Source: Eimeria necatrix
Taxonomy: Eukaryota; Apicomplexa; Conoidasida; Eucoccidiorida; Eimeriidae
Direction of reading: 5' to 3'
Assembly (NCBI RefSeq): GCF_000499385.1
Contig: NW_013654827.1
Location: 32,485 to 96,484 of the forward strand
DNA: 64,000 nucleotides
Made by a program: the position numbers and the translations under genes. The notes below the pieces were generated by a model. The model did not search any database. It worked only from the letters and a program-made list of their open reading frames with translations, and was not told where the DNA came from. Numbering within the stretch: position 1 is the first letter of the stretch; every line of letters starts with the position of its first letter. Positions 15,301-28,262 of the stretch are shown here, piece after piece.

Positions 15301-18300
15301 CTCCACATTTCTCAAGTGTGCTACGTGGATGAACTCCACAGCAGTTACTCTAGTCTACAGTCGCTTCATTCTGAAATAACAGCACTGGCTGCGTGTTTAA
15401 TATACAGGAGCTCAAATCGCTGCCGAAACCCCCAGCCGAATGTTTGGAGGTTACTAAGGCTGTGCTGATAATGAGGGGGGCAGGGAAGAATACCGAATGG
15501 AAGGCGGCACAAAAGATGATGAGCGACCCTGGAAAATTCTTGGAACAAGTAAAAACGGCATGCAGTGGCCACTTTACCAAATTCACACAAGCGGCACTGT
15601 GTTAAAACTTTTGTGCCCAAACTTTAGAGCCCCGAAAGCTTATGAAGAATATGCTGAAACATCAAGTATGGAGCGAACTTCCGGGAGTATTATAGCCCGG
15701 CCTCATGCGAGGTAATTCCGTGTGGTTATCCTTACAGGTTCGCGCCTTTGACGCTGAGAACATGACAGAGGAAACAGTTAACGCAATCACTCCGATAATT
15801 TCCCAGCCATTTTTTAACTTTGAAGTTATGAAGAGCAAGTCACTTGCTGCCGCATTCCTTGCAAATTGGGTGGTGAATATTGTCACGTACAACACAATCT
15901 ACCGCAAAGTAAAGCCCTTGATGGATAAATTTGCAGAGGCCACGGAGTCCAAGGCCAAAGCCGACTCTAACCTGGCTCAAGTAATGGAGCGCGTTCGAGA
16001 AATTAATGGTACAGCCTAGTCTCTAGACACTCTGCTTGGCGAACCAGAAAAACCGAAGCTCTTTCGAGTAGTTCCAGCTCGCCAAACCCCTTGGGTTGTG
16101 TCTGCAACCGCTGGCCCTGTGCATTATCGGCATCAGGTCAGCACTGGATTTCCGTAGTATATTTCCTTGCTTCAATGTTCAGAAAAAGTGGCGAAACTGC
16201 AACAAAAACTGCAAGAAGCTGATGACGACCGTCGTGGGGTGGTAGCTCAGGCCGAAGAGTGTCAGTTGAAGTTAGACCTTGCAGAGCGGCTGGTCAACGG
16301 TTTGGCAGACGAGAATGCTAGATGGACGCAGGCCATGGGTGAGCTGGAATCCTCGAAAATGACTGTCATCGGAGATTACCTTCTGGCTGCAGCTTTCGTT
16401 TCATACGCGGGAGCCTTCTCGGCGTCCTTCCGAGTCGGGCTGATTGAGGTACAAACATAAAAGCGCCGAAGCAGGTCACAGCTGAAATGCTATTTATTAA
16501 GCCAATACTCAAGAGATCTTAGCATTCGTCTCCAAGCAACACGCATAGCGCTTGGCGCACATTAAATGCTGAGTGCTGCATCTCTTCGTGGCGTAACTTG
16601 CTGATGTGGTTGCTGCATAACTCTGTAACCTGTGGTACCAGGGTGAATGGAAGGCTGACCTTGTGAAGCAAAATATACCCTTTACACCCACTGTTAGTCC
16701 TTTGGAGGTATTGGCAGACGAGGCAGATATCGCCTTATGGAAAAATGAAGGCTTGCCTGCGGATCGTATTTCCATTGAAAACGCAGCGATTGTCACATCC
16801 TGTCTTAGGTAATCATCTACGCATAATGTACTTCAATACATATGTTCACAAATTCGCATTCACGGTGCGCCAAAAGTAAGGCAGAGTTACCGCCTTCAGT
16901 CACGTGAACTAAGCTGACCGTCTGGCTCTACAAGCAATTTCAACTAGGACTGTTTGCGTTTCTCTGTTAACCCAGGTGGCCTTTGTTGGTGGACCCGCAG
17001 CTGCAAGGGACACGTTGGGTTAAGCAGAGAGCCCACGAAAGTCTGATAACAGTGTCTGTAAATCGTGACCGCTGGCTGACCAAAACGATTGATGCAATAA
17101 GAAATGGCGACACCCTCCTAATAGAAAACCTAACCGAGTCTATCGATCCTGTCCTAGATCCCATTTTATCTCGAACCGTCTCAAGAAAGGTGACCAAACA
17201 AAGGGAATGGCCAGGTCCTTTTTGCCGCTGTGTCGGGGAAAAGGGTTTGGGATCGAAAAGTCTTGCGCATGACTTTTGGAGCTGTGAAGTGTACCCTGAG
17301 ATGCAGGTTTCGATGAAGAAAGCGGGGAAATAGTTTCTTTTTGCCATTTCCTTTGCAGTTCATACCTTACGAGTGCAGATCTTAGCATATTCCTTCTGCC
17401 AGATCTAACTTCTGTGTGCTTCAGGGCCGTACACTATACGTAAAGATAGCAGGGGAAGATATAGAGTTCAACACCGAGTTTCGCCTTTTGCTGCAAACAA
17501 AGCTTCCTAACCCGCATTACAAGCCTGAGATCGCAGCCCAATGCACTTTGGTAAACTTCACGGTCACTCCTGAGGGGCTGGAGGAGCAGTTCCTGGCGAT
17601 GATTGTCAACGCTGAGCAGCCAGACCTCGAGACATCGAAGCAAGCCCTCACTCGAAAGCAAAATGAATTCAAGGTAACCCTGGCCCAGCTTGAAGACAAG
17701 CTTCTCTTTGAGCTCTCAAATGCAGATCCTGAGCTTATTCTCGCGAATACAGCACTTGTCGAGAGCCTAGAGGAAACGAAGCGGACAGCCAAGGAAATAC
17801 AGGAACAGGTTAGAGACTGAGCGAATGAACGAAACCTTGCAATTTGACTTTACACATCACGGCCCATACTTATCTTCTTATACAGTTTCTTCCGGACCTC
17901 TAATTTTAACTGTACAAGTTAATGTCTATGGCTTAGGGCTCACAGTGCAATGCGAGGCAGAAGAAAAAGTGATTTGGTTTTCGCATGGCAACCCCGGCAG
18001 GCAGCTGATACACCCTATGTCCTTCGAATCCAAGGCAGCATGTTCGTGATGATGTCTTTCGGTCTTTAAACATTTGTGCTTGTTCGTGCCATTTTGGGTT
18101 TCATATGTAATTTAGCTGCATCTATACACGAGTACGTACATCTCTTGCCGCATATTCATATTGGCACATGTTCGCAGCAAGTTGTAGCAAAAGAGAGGGA
18201 GGAGCAAATCAACAGGAGTCGTGAAGCCTATCGTAGGGCAGCATCAGAGGCATCGATGCTGTACTTTGTGCTCACGCGGCTCCGTAGCATCAATCCAATG

Positions 18301-21300
18301 TACCAATATTCGCTGGACTCATTTATCACATTTGTGCACAAGGTAAGTTCCAGTTGCAGGCGTCTGCGAACTGCAAATGTTGAATCGCTTCAGTACACTC
18401 TCTGTCTGAAAGAAATTTGCGAGTTATTAGATTTTGATAGGAAGTGTTGCAGATCACCGCTCATTGGATTATCGAAAGCAGTGCGTGCCCCTAACGTTTC
18501 AGGCTATCGACAAGACTAAAGTATGCGAGACAGTCCAAGAACGCTGTACAGAACTTGTCACTTCGATTCGCACGACAGTCATTACATGGGTGGGGCGCGG
18601 CTTGTTTGAGCGTCACAAGCTATCGTTTTTAATCATGCTAACATTCCAGCTCTTGCAGAAAGGGAACCTAAAGGACCAATTTGACCCGAAGTTGATGGAC
18701 TTTTTGCTGAAAGGCCCCATAAAGCAAGTACCCGAAAACCCTCTTGCTGACTGGTTGCCCAACAAGGCTTGGTATGCAGTGCAAAAGCTCATAGAGCTTC
18801 CCGGATTTGAGTCATTTGCCACAAATATGCAAAAGGACGCTCCTTCAAGGTTCAAAGAATGGTTCCAAGAGCTTCAACCAGAAAAAGTCAAGTTGCCCCT
18901 TGACTGGAAGGCGCTTGACAACATGCCATTCAAAAAGCTTGTGGTATGTGTTTCACCACGTAAGACGGACTAATATCTGTACACCTCATTTACGCATGTC
19001 AGGACAACGGAAATCAGGCTATATATATACTCCTACAGGCGGGATGATACGTATCAATATCCTTCAGGTGCTGCGCTGCCTACGGCCAGATCGGCTGACT
19101 GCAGCAATTTCGGATTATATTCGCACAATGCTTCCATACGGGGGGCAGTATTTAGATGGAGACTCTGCGTTATCATTTTATGAAATTTTCGAATCGTCCT
19201 TCGAGGAATCTACGGCCACAACTCCAATCTTTTTCATTCTTTCACCGGGGGCTGACCCCGTAAAGGAGATTGAAGCCCTAGGCAAGAAGATGGGATACAC
19301 TGCAAACTTCAACCTGCACAACGTCGCATTAGGGCAGGCAAGATACACTGCAAAACAGATCCACAACCCAATAAACACTTCGCAAGGAATATATGCTTCG
19401 GTGCCTGATAGGCACTTTCTTTTGTGACGCTTCTCGCTCATAAAGCTTGTTTCCGAAATATAAGAGACAAGCTTGAACGTCCGTTGCTATTGTGACTGAC
19501 CAGGGTCAAGATGTTGTGGCGATGCAAAAGCTGGATCTAGGCCACAAGGAGGGGCATTGGGTCCTTCTCCAGAACATCCATTTGATGCCAAGATGGACAG
19601 TGGAGCTTGAGAAAAAGCTAGATTCGTTTTCTGCGGAAGGACCACACCCTAACTTCCGCTGTTTTCTTTCATCTGAATTGTGCGATTATATTCCCGTCGG
19701 AATCCTTGACCGGTCAATTAAATTGACTAATGAGCCCCCCCAAGGCCTCCAAGCCAACCTGAAGCGCGCCTTTGCTTGCTTTCCCAAGGACGATTTTGAT
19801 GAAAAAGACCAAAAGGTGCCTACTGGTGACGGTGTTTTTACTCGCCCTCGCTTATTGATATACCCTTCAGACACAATGGCTCATCCATTTCATACAGGCG
19901 ATAATGGCGCTAAAACGCGACCTCTTCCTGTGATTTCAGGTCAAAGCCATCATATTTGGCCTTTGCTTCTTCCATGCTGTCCTGCTTGAGCGCAAGAGGT
20001 TTGGCACCCGAGGCTGGAATTTGAATTATCCGTTCTCGATGGGTGACCTGAGAGACTCCGCCATGGTGTTAATGAACTACATGGAGCAGCAACAAGGGGG
20101 CACCAGGGTTCCTTGGGACGATCTCAAATACATCTTCGGCGAGATTATGTACGGCGGCCACATCATTGACCCTAGGGACCGCCTCGTCTGCAATACCTAC
20201 TTGAACTTCTACATGCAGGCAAGTTCAAAGAAACTGGAAACAGCTTTTTAAGTGTCTCTTTAGATACAGAGGTGCCTAAACCAGTTTCATATTGGAAGCT
20301 CTGCTAACTAGCCTGCATATATGACAGGCTTTCGAAGGGCTAGCGAAACGCCTTTGCTTATATTGTGCCTTCAGGATAGACTTCTAGACGAAACTGAGCT
20401 GTTTCCCTTCTGTGAAGAGCACGAAGGGGCCTCCTACAAGACGCCTCCTGCACAGAGCTACGAGAGGTACTATCCATAAGGCACGCTGTAAATAAGGCAG
20501 AACTACTGCGTAAGGCGTCATTAGGTGCTTTTTGTCACAATGATCAGTGTCTTACATAAAACTGATCGTTTCATCAGGTACATGGAGTGCGTAGCATCTA
20601 TGCCACCGGAAACGCCGTTGGCTTACGGGCTGCATCCGAACACTGAAATAGGCTATCGCACCCAGCAATGCGAAGACCTTTTCAAGACCCTCATGGAATC
20701 AGAGGGAGCCAGCAGCGGTGCCACAGCAAACAAAGGTGGCGTGGAAATAGAAGGTGAAGCGGTAAGACGTTCACTGCACGGCAGCGCATGAGGAGTACAC
20801 CAAACGCCGGTGTAGATATGGAGAAAATCGGGCTTAGTCTAGGCACCCAAATGCTCTCCTTGGATAGCAGCCGACACGAATCAAACACGCTTTTTCTTCT
20901 TCCTGTAATTTCTGCCACTTGCATACTTTGCAGCTTTGTAAGGAACTACTGGACGAGGTCGGTGACTCCCGATTTGATGTGGAAGAAATCAGCCAAGCTA
21001 TCCCAGACGAAGAAAAAGGTCCCTACCAGCACGTGTTCCTGCAGGTGCATTCCCCAGTGCAACAGTAACAGAAGCAACACCTGCAGGCTACAATGCACCT
21101 GACTTAGTGCAGAACGCTAGCATGATGATTTGGTGAGAGAGTGGTGCGCAGCTGCTCTCTTGCTGGGTCGTGCTCTTCAGGAATGCCAATACATGAATGT
21201 CCTCCTTAAGGAAATAACGAGATCTCTTATTGAAATTGAAATGGGCTTCAAAGGAGAACTGACATTCTCGGCGGCCATGGAAGAACTCGTGGAAGATATC

Positions 21301-22567
21301 CGCATGAACAGAGTGCCGGGCACATGGATGAAGGTGCGCTTTTCTGGCAGTGCTTAGTGTCTCCAACAGTGTTTGGAGCATCATTTCGAGCTGCTTTAGA
21401 CCTCAAGTTGTTGCAGATGCGCCTTAATTGCTAATAACATGCCTGTCATTGCTTTCTAAGGCTAACGTGGACGTTCCTTTTCAGAGCATTTCAACCGCCA
21501 CTACTTGTTATTACTTTTACCTTAGTGTGAATATACACTCTTCTTTGGAGAGAAGGACTGAGCGTCTCAGATTACCTTTCAGGGAGTAGGAGACTGGGAC
21601 TTCCAATTCTTCGTGCTAGCAACGGCAGCTTCGTCAGTAGACTGCAGAGCAAATAAGCGCAAAGGCAGTTCTGTATGCGTGTCCTGCCCTTAGGTTTCTT
21701 TTGCATCATGCCGGCCTTTAGGTTCGTGGTTTGCAGATGTGAAACTTCGATATGAGCACTTGATGGAATGGACAAAGGACCCTACCAGCACTCCGAAGGT
21801 CGTGAACTTGGCCCGGCTATTTAGCCCGCAGTCATTTCTCACTGCCATCAAAGAAGTTTGCTCACAGCAGCACCACCTAGAGCTCAATAAGCTTAATGTG
21901 CTCACTACTGTCACAAAGAAAGATGTGGCATCCATAGACGCACCGGCGCGTGAAGGTCAGCTTTGTGCCACACATGCACAACGTTGCCCTGTCTTCCAGC
22001 AGCTGATTCCTCTCACAAAAGCCCCAGCTGCCTTCCAGCATATGCGCGTTTGTGGCTTGTGCATTTGCCGTGAAGTGCTAGAACCCACAGTATAGCGCCA
22101 TTCTAGAATATTGCACTTATGCAGGAGCGTTTGTGACTGGCTTATACCTTGACGGCGCACGATGGGACGTCCAAGGCGGTTGCTTGGCAGAGTCTAAACC
22201 AAAAGAGTTATTTTTCCCCATGCCTGTGATTCATTGCAAGGTAGGCAAATTTTGAGCCATAAACATTGAGAAAAAGTCGAAAATATTGGGGCCAGGGAGC
22301 CCACAGCTCAAGCAGTCCAGCTTAGCAGGACCGGCAAAAGGTTCACTGGCTGCGATTTCTTTTGTTGAATCAACCTGTCCCTCTTGCTCTCAGGCGTCCC
22401 TAGAGGTGAAACGCGAAGACGATAGCACGTACATCTGCCCCGTCTATTTAACAGAGCAGCGTGGGCCAACATTTGTCTTCAACGCCCAACTCAGAACAAA
22501 GCAACCGCCGGCTAAATGGATCCTTGGGGGCGTTGCAATGATCTTGGATGTTGGCGGAGCTGCATAG
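307..22567 (+). CDS. Axonemal (outer-arm type) dynein heavy chain, 5'-partial, 43 exons
   Basis: This is the ATP-driven motor of the flagellar axoneme. Exons 2-43 give about 3,516 residues without a frame break; the family has about 4,500, so the N-terminal tail lies upstream of base 1. Exons: 307-?, 757-1239, 1743-2141, 2993-3154, 3534-3660, 4028-4389, 5348-5561, 6112-6365, 6774-6871, 7616-7896, 8030-8612, 8892-9175, 9414-9583, 9723-9871, 10342-10516, 10731-10964, 11419-11654, 11801-11977, 12094-12184, 12395-12504, 12603-13338, 13563-13859, 14041-14213, 14346-14575, 14744-15267, 15408-15548, 15738-16008, 16183-16448, 16642-16808, 16976-17189, 17425-17808, 18178-18342, 18503-18943, 19068-19337, 19504-19815, 19940-20218, 20375-20466, 20578-20761, 20934-21044, 21181-21333, 21694-21955, 22125-22240, 22394-22567. 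P-loops: AAA1 GPAGTGKTE (8248-8274), AAA2 GPPGAGKS (9747-9770), AAA3 GSCGSGKST (12149-12175), AAA4 GVGGSGKQS (13737-13763). Walker B CFDEFN lies at 8398 and IDDLNMP at 12652. The coiled-coil stalk (14744-16448) brackets the microtubule-binding tip. The 3' end of exon 1 is unresolved. Class within outer-arm chains (beta or gamma) is not settled. Confidence 0.95.
8613..8891 (+). other. GC-AG intron in dynein gene
   Basis: The donor reads CAG|GCAAAT and the acceptor AACAG|G. Only this split restores the conserved reading SLFR|PCAM across the AAA1 end. A GT donor a few codons downstream would insert extra residues into a conserved loop. Confidence 0.75.
14576..14743 (+). other. GC-AG intron in dynein gene
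   Basis: The donor is G|GCAAGT. No usable GT donor precedes the in-frame TAA at 14581, and phase 1 joins correctly to the exon at 14744, giving VFLKDVELP. Confidence 0.8.
19338..19503 (+). other. GC-AG intron in dynein gene
   Basis: The donor is CAG|GCAAGA. Phase-0 joining yields the conserved string LGQGQDVVA before the [10 protein letters not shown] motif of the AAA6 region. Confidence 0.8.
20219..20374 (+). other. GC-AG intron in dynein gene
   Basis: The donor is CAG|GCAAGT, a consensus GC donor. Joining gives [15 protein letters not shown] in phase 0, as expected in the C-terminal domain. Confidence 0.8.
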
Positions 22568-24187
22568 CATTCAAATTGCGTAAAGCCAAGCACTGGAGTG
22601 TGTGATGCAACACGTTCGGCATAGCTGTTGAACCCTCGGCCCTAATCATTAAAGCCTAGGCTCTAGAGCATATTCAGAGGCCAAGAAGACCAATTAAGTT
22701 TGAACCAAGAGCAGAAAGCTATGAAGTCCGGCAGTTTTTTTACTTTATTAAGCCTCTGTGCATGCATGTGGTAACCCTACATGCAACCATAAACATGAAG
22801 CTCAGCACATCGAGTTACTCAGCAATTGAAGCTCCGAAGGAATACTTACAGAAGGGAAACAATACAAGCAAGAAACGGCAAACAACCATTGTGTCAGCTT
22901 GCCTGACTCATTCTTAAACTGCGCAACTTCAACTGTTGACTTTCTTGAGGTGCCGTGGCACTGTCGCTAAGTGAAGATACATTTTTTTCTACGCTTAAGC
23001 ACCCATATATACAAAAATGCTCGTATATAGCTATCATTATGCAAATTATGTATTACGAATGGGTGTACGCATTTTCATAACATCGCCATGCGTAGGTAGC
23101 CCGTTGGCTAGCAACTCACCTCAGTCATTCCAGCCTGAGCCGCTATAACACATAAATCATCTGTTAAGAGCTCCAATTTTTCGCTGCGACAGCGTCATTC
23201 CGAGGCCTCGCAGCACACAGAATGCTTCGCGCAAGGCGACTTCCTACTTCATTTCCAAAATGCACCGCACGGCAAGTCGTCCGTTGTGGCTCTTCATTGT
23301 ACACGTGCAAGACCATGCTACAGCTGGAATGTCGTTGTAACTGTGGATATTAGGTTTGGACGGACTTACACCTAGGCAGGAAAACAACATAGAGATACAG
23401 TAGAGAAGTGTCTCCCGTGTCTCCATGTATGGTCGGCGTAATATCGATGCGCGCACCGTTTTTTATTTATCTGTGCATAGCAAGCCATCAAGCACAGAAG
23501 AAGTTGCAGGCTGTCCAGTTAGGCCGACTTCCTATTTCTTCCTGCGGAGATAGCTTTTAAGCAGTTGCAGATCTACAGCTAAATGCGTGTTCAAATGCGT
23601 TCATGTAAGAAACAATCGTCCGCTTAGCTTTGGCTGTAGGTCAGACACAAAAAGTGTGGGTAAACGCCAACAAATGTTGTATCTCTTTTTAGCTAGACCT
23701 AGTGCAGCTGTATAGCTAATGCATCGGCAGATGAAAAGGAATACAATTGCCTGTTCACTAATGTTCACCTTGTGGTACTATATTTAGAATAAAGTGTATT
23801 GTCCTTTCAAAATTGCGCTAGATATGCTCCATTTCGTAAATAAACAATGCAGGCGTGTACTGCTGTGGCTGCATGCTCAGCCTGAGCAAGCTGTCTTGGG
23901 TTGGTCCACTACGCCGGCGCTCAGTTAACCTTCCCATTTATACGGGAGCTTCTGTTCGATGGACTTCACGCCTGTATGATTTCTACCATGTGTTACAGGA
24001 CACGGGGAAGCCACTGCACCAGATTTCGGCTACAGCTGGGTCACCGCGTCGCCCACCACCCCAGTACTTTTCAGGAATAACCCATGTTTTGTCTTGCCGC
24101 TTGACACTCGTGTTATCTTAAAACTCTGCCCACCAAATGTTTTTCAATATAATTCTCAAAGAATAGGTCCAGGAGTGCGGAGCTAGC
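22568..24187. other. Intergenic stretch, no gene seen
   Basis: This follows the dynein stop codon and should hold its 3' UTR. The only open frames are short (up to about 70 codons) with no recognisable motif, no acceptor-donor pairs in register and no RNA gene that I can see. Confidence 0.6.
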
Positions 24188-24298
24188 ATGCTTCACAGAT
24201 CTGCCGTAGTCCCCTGTGGGCGGGGACGCACGACGACCGTCCTGTTGCTGGCGTTCGCTACCATTTCCCTTTACTTTTTAGTGAGCGGCTTCTTGCAA
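24188..24298 (+). CDS. Signal-peptide exon, probable first exon of the REJ-like gene
   Basis: From the ATG at 24188 the frame encodes 37 residues: a basic N-region (RGRTTT), then a hydrophobic core of about 18 residues rich in Leu, Ala, Phe and Ile ending near LVSGFLQ. A GT donor (GTACTA) follows in phase 0. This is the layout of a cleavable signal peptide or a signal anchor. The next exon is not resolved: an acceptor at about 24402 (CCGCAG) is possible, but nothing confirms it. Linking this exon to the downstream domains rests on position and on the need for a secretion signal, so it is inference. Confidence 0.4.
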
Positions 24299-25231
24299 GT
24301 ACTATGGGTTACATATTTCAGTGGGGGGTCTACTGCACGTGAGGGCTTATGAAGGGTGCTCTTGTCTAGATGTTTCTCCAACATACTGCACACACAGCCG
24401 CAGGCGCCGATGAACATTCCGAAATTATCGAGGTCTCAACCGTACATAAACCTTACGTGCTGTAAATGAGACACATAGCTTTGGGCGTAATGGGAGAAGG
24501 CACTTGATTGTGGCCCAGCATCACTCCATGCATCGCCATCCATCATGCACACACCGACACCGACGACAGCACGGCATCAACTTTGCCAATCGTAGCCTAC
24601 TTTTGGAAACCACTTTATTCGAGTAGCAAGTTTGTATGTAAGAAGGTTATTTGTACACGCACTTCAGTTGCATTGTTGCATTGCTCACACCAATGCTTAC
24701 TTATTTTTCGTCTGCTGACCCTGTCATCACCAGTTTCACTTTTCTCCATCCAATCGTCATTTGCCGCACAATTCACATTGTCACAAGTCAATAGTTTACT
24801 TTCTCCTGCAAGCTGTGCCTCAGCGGGCCATTTTGCCACGCACGGAATGATAAAATTCCACCTTCTGAAGGGGCGCTGCAGACGTTATTCGTACAGTCTT
24901 TCAGTGCATTTGAAAACCTTAATTGTCGTTTGCAACTTACTCTTATCTTCCGCTTCAAGCAGCGCGCGAACACGCTGGCTTTCTAGAAGCAATGTGGGAA
25001 GCGCCGGAGCTCCCCACATTCCGTAATTCAACATATCATTTGCAGCTCCGAAAGCATTGCCAGCACTCACTAGTTTAGCCTTTACCGCAGCTTTTGCTTC
25101 TATGGGCTATCTTGCCCTTTGAAAGAAACAAAAGTAGGCTGCAGCGAAGGGAAGTTCCACAATTGTTTGCCGCATCTACACAGTTACGAGGCCTCAGCTA
25201 CTGGCTGCAACGCTGTCGCTCCTCGATTCAG

Positions 25232-27175
25232 GCATATTCGAAGGAGATAAACCTGAAGGTTCGAGAAAACGGTCCCGTTTCTCTAAAGGTGCCACGAACA
25301 GACAGAGAGACTGTCAGCAATCGAAGAGAATCAGCCGTCAGAGCTTCTGCAGGAGGTAGGTTCCCAAACGTAGAAAATTATGCAACAGCAGACTGGCCTG
25401 TGGTATTCCTAGCTACTGCTATGATTCCAGATAAAAATCTTAGTATATACGAAGACTCAGATCTATGTCTGTAGGCAGAATACCTGCTATAGACGCCTTT
25501 TCATGAAAACAAGAACCGTACTACATGCTACAGAACCGAGTACAAATCTATGAACAGGATCGGACACAAGCTCATCTTCAAGCAGCACAACCACTACTAC
25601 AACGAGCCCTGCGTCTCCCTCGGGACCAACCGACGGGGATGACGGATCTCCAGATGGTTCAGGGGGCTCCAACCCTGGCTCCGACGGCACAACTACTCCG
25701 AAGACTCCTCCAGTGGCAAAAATCCAAGTACTTACGACAAAATTCTAATTGATCAGTCTATTGCCCATGCCAGAAGAACAAAACCCTCCTTAGTATACCT
25801 CTCAAAGTAATTTGGTTTCTCTTCAAGAACTTAGGGTTTCAGGGCTACGTGTTTAGGATCTACGGATTAGAGGCTTCGGCTGTAATGACGCATTATAAAC
25901 GCTCTTAACCCCACGGCTCGCAGTAATCGTGTAACTCTCAAACTTGGATGAACCCTATTCTTTATCTCCTTAACTGTGCATTCAGGTCCCTGTAGCGTCG
26001 GGCATGTGCAGTGCCATTGTGCTTTCGGCAAAAGGATCCATCTGTATGTGGTCCCCGTTTTCTTGCTGTTGGATCCCGTTCAAGCAGATCCGTGCTTGAC
26101 ATCGTTATCCAGCTAACTCGCCTACACATGGAGTTGAAACTTCCAAACCTTTCTGTTTGAATTTTTGCTATTGGCAGCCTTTACGTTATACGGCGTGTAA
26201 GGCATGCGATGCGTTTGTGTATGCAGCTAATGCCTCAGGCGACACAACTCTTACTTATTCGTGGTAAGCGTTTACTTTTCAAACGTCCCGCAAGCCCACA
26301 ATTTGTCAAATGGTTTGTGCCAGCTAAGTCACAACACCTATGGAGAATGCAGGGAGCACTCTGCGATTCTTCATCCGCTGCTCATTTCTGCAGGAAGAAC
26401 ACAGGTCATGCCTCTTTGAACCTCCAGAACTTTTTACTGACGGCGAACGCGGAGGAGATCACCATACCTAGGGACGTTGTGTACGCAGCGGCCAACGAAT
26501 ATATTTCGCGAAATCTTGGAATCAGCAGCATCGATCTCGAGTTTTCTGTAACTGTAACAGATGTAAATGGCGAGACTGCAACCGGTAACACGGCGCTGTT
26601 GCTTACTTTAATATAAGTAACTGCACTTGCGCATATTCCCCCCAAAGAGGCACCTGCAGGGGCATGGACAACAGCAGGATAATGCTACGCAGCGAGATGC
26701 ATACGCCGTCACCAGCGTCTGCTCACAAACTGCTTGTGCTTGTATGCGAGAAATGTGCTGTGCAGCTTCCGGCACACTCAAGCTATCCCTGACGCTGGAG
26801 CCCCCCATCCTGACTCTAAAGTCGAAGGACAACTTTTCGATTCATAAGGGGCAAAGCATTGATCTATCGGTGACAGCTGACTACTGTCCTTTAGTTGCTA
26901 CAGCGTTCGACTCTGGTGTACTCATACAGTGGGCTGCCAGCTGTGCTGAAGATTCTCGCACAGCTGATCAGCTGCTAAACCTGAGCTCTGACCAGACTAC
27001 AGCCTCAGTGCGGCCATATACGCTGACGCCGGGATACAAGTACATTGTCAGCGTCACTTTCCGCTATAGCGCAAATGCCAGTCTGAGCGACACAAAAAGC
27101 TTTACAATCAATGTGGCGACAGACCAGGTCAAGATACGTTTCCAGTTTGCGCCCTACCCTGAGCCCACATCTTAG
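25232..27175 (+). CDS. REJ/PKD-like Ig-fold extracellular protein (C-terminal exons)
   Basis: Six exons join with matching phases: 25232-25355, 25558-25727, 25986-26043, 26227-26263, 26394-26584 and 26766-27175. The chain starts with a short beta-rich segment, then a low-complexity linker of Ser, a run of Thr, Pro, Gly and Asp (25558-25700) typical of glycosylated stalks. Two Ig-like modules follow. The first has the REJ hallmarks: VPVASGMCSAIVLSAKGS, then TLTYSW, then ITIPRD and FSVTVTDVNGE. The second starts at LEPPILTLKSKD and has a second IQWAASC tryptophan/cysteine motif and a YIVSVTFRYS strand. REJ modules occur in polycystin-1 and sea-urchin sperm receptor-for-egg-jelly proteins. No transmembrane helix, GPS or PLAT domain is visible before the stop at 27173, so either the protein is secreted or further exons exist (for example after a GT at 27127). 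Family call is by pattern only. Confidence 0.5.
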
Positions 27176-28262
27176 GCCAAAAACGACGGCCTCAAAGACT
27201 AAACCAAACGGGACCGTTTCGGTCTAGTGCATGCAAAAGATTGGGTTTTCTGACGCTTGGTGGGCTGCTGAGCCCCGTCTCCGAAGTAGCTTTCATAAAA
27301 CTTATTAAGCATATCCAACTTAAAATACTTAGGCCGTGCATCTACTACGATACATACGAAACCCTCCATATGGTTGAACTGCTGAATATCCGGCGTAAGC
27401 GCAAGTCTAAAAGCATATACTTATCATTTCGTACTTTTGTACCGAAAAGTCAGGAGTAGTGATATCGGGTACAAACTACTGCACAGTGTGCTGCTAAACA
27501 AGCCGCTCTCACCGACGTGATAAGTGCTACTCCTTATAATAAATAGTATTTTCGATCCAATGAGTTTAGACGAGTCAGGAATGCTGCGGTAAAGCCGCCG
27601 CGCAGGCCGTTAAGAATACAGGTTGGTGGCTGTTTCGCAAGTGGCGGCGACAGGCAAGCTCTGTTTTGCCTCAACAAATGAAGGGCTCTTCTCTAGGCTC
27701 CTCTGCAAGGCATGACTTGAATGGAGGCAACATACAAATGGGCTTCATACGAAGCCGTCAGCACAAATTTTACATTAACACAAACAGTGTTGCAGATGAA
27801 GGCAGCGCGTCGTAGCTGCTGCTACATCACCTACAGCAACAAAGGGGACTGCTGCTACAGTACATGTGCGCAGCATCAGCAACTACTACTTCTGACCCCG
27901 CCAGCAAAACTTGCACGGCTTGCGCATGCTCGCAGATTAGTGGCGCCCCCGTACTAGCAAGCGCCGTGTTATCCATTGAACCAAACGAACATTTAGCTCA
28001 GCACGTCGCAACTGATTCGCTACTAAAAAGGGTACAACGGAAACAAAATGACTGCGAGAGGGTCGAGATACAAAAGAATACAAAATATGTTCTTAGTGGC
28101 ACTACACATTGATTAACTAGGGTAGTTCCGCTAACGTTATGACTACACCTGTCTACCGTCCATTTCGGCCGCTGTCTCTGCTAGAGGTATCGTAGCGGAA
28201 CGATTCACTGCGTTCCGGTACAGCTCGTCCTGGCACTGCTGAAGATGCAGTTGCTGTTGCTG
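27176..28262. other. Spacer with one weak open frame
   Basis: This separates the plus-strand REJ-like gene from the minus-strand hydrolase-like gene (convergent). A plus-strand frame at 27864-28112 has a Cys/Thr/Ala-rich start (CTACACSQ) that could be an extra 3' exon, but no clear acceptor or homology supports it. Nothing else is seen. Confidence 0.4.

Noticed and set aside
14937..15308. 123-codon minus-strand frame rich in Ser and Ala
   Set aside because: It is the antisense of the dynein stalk coiled-coil exon, which is firmly supported on the plus strand.
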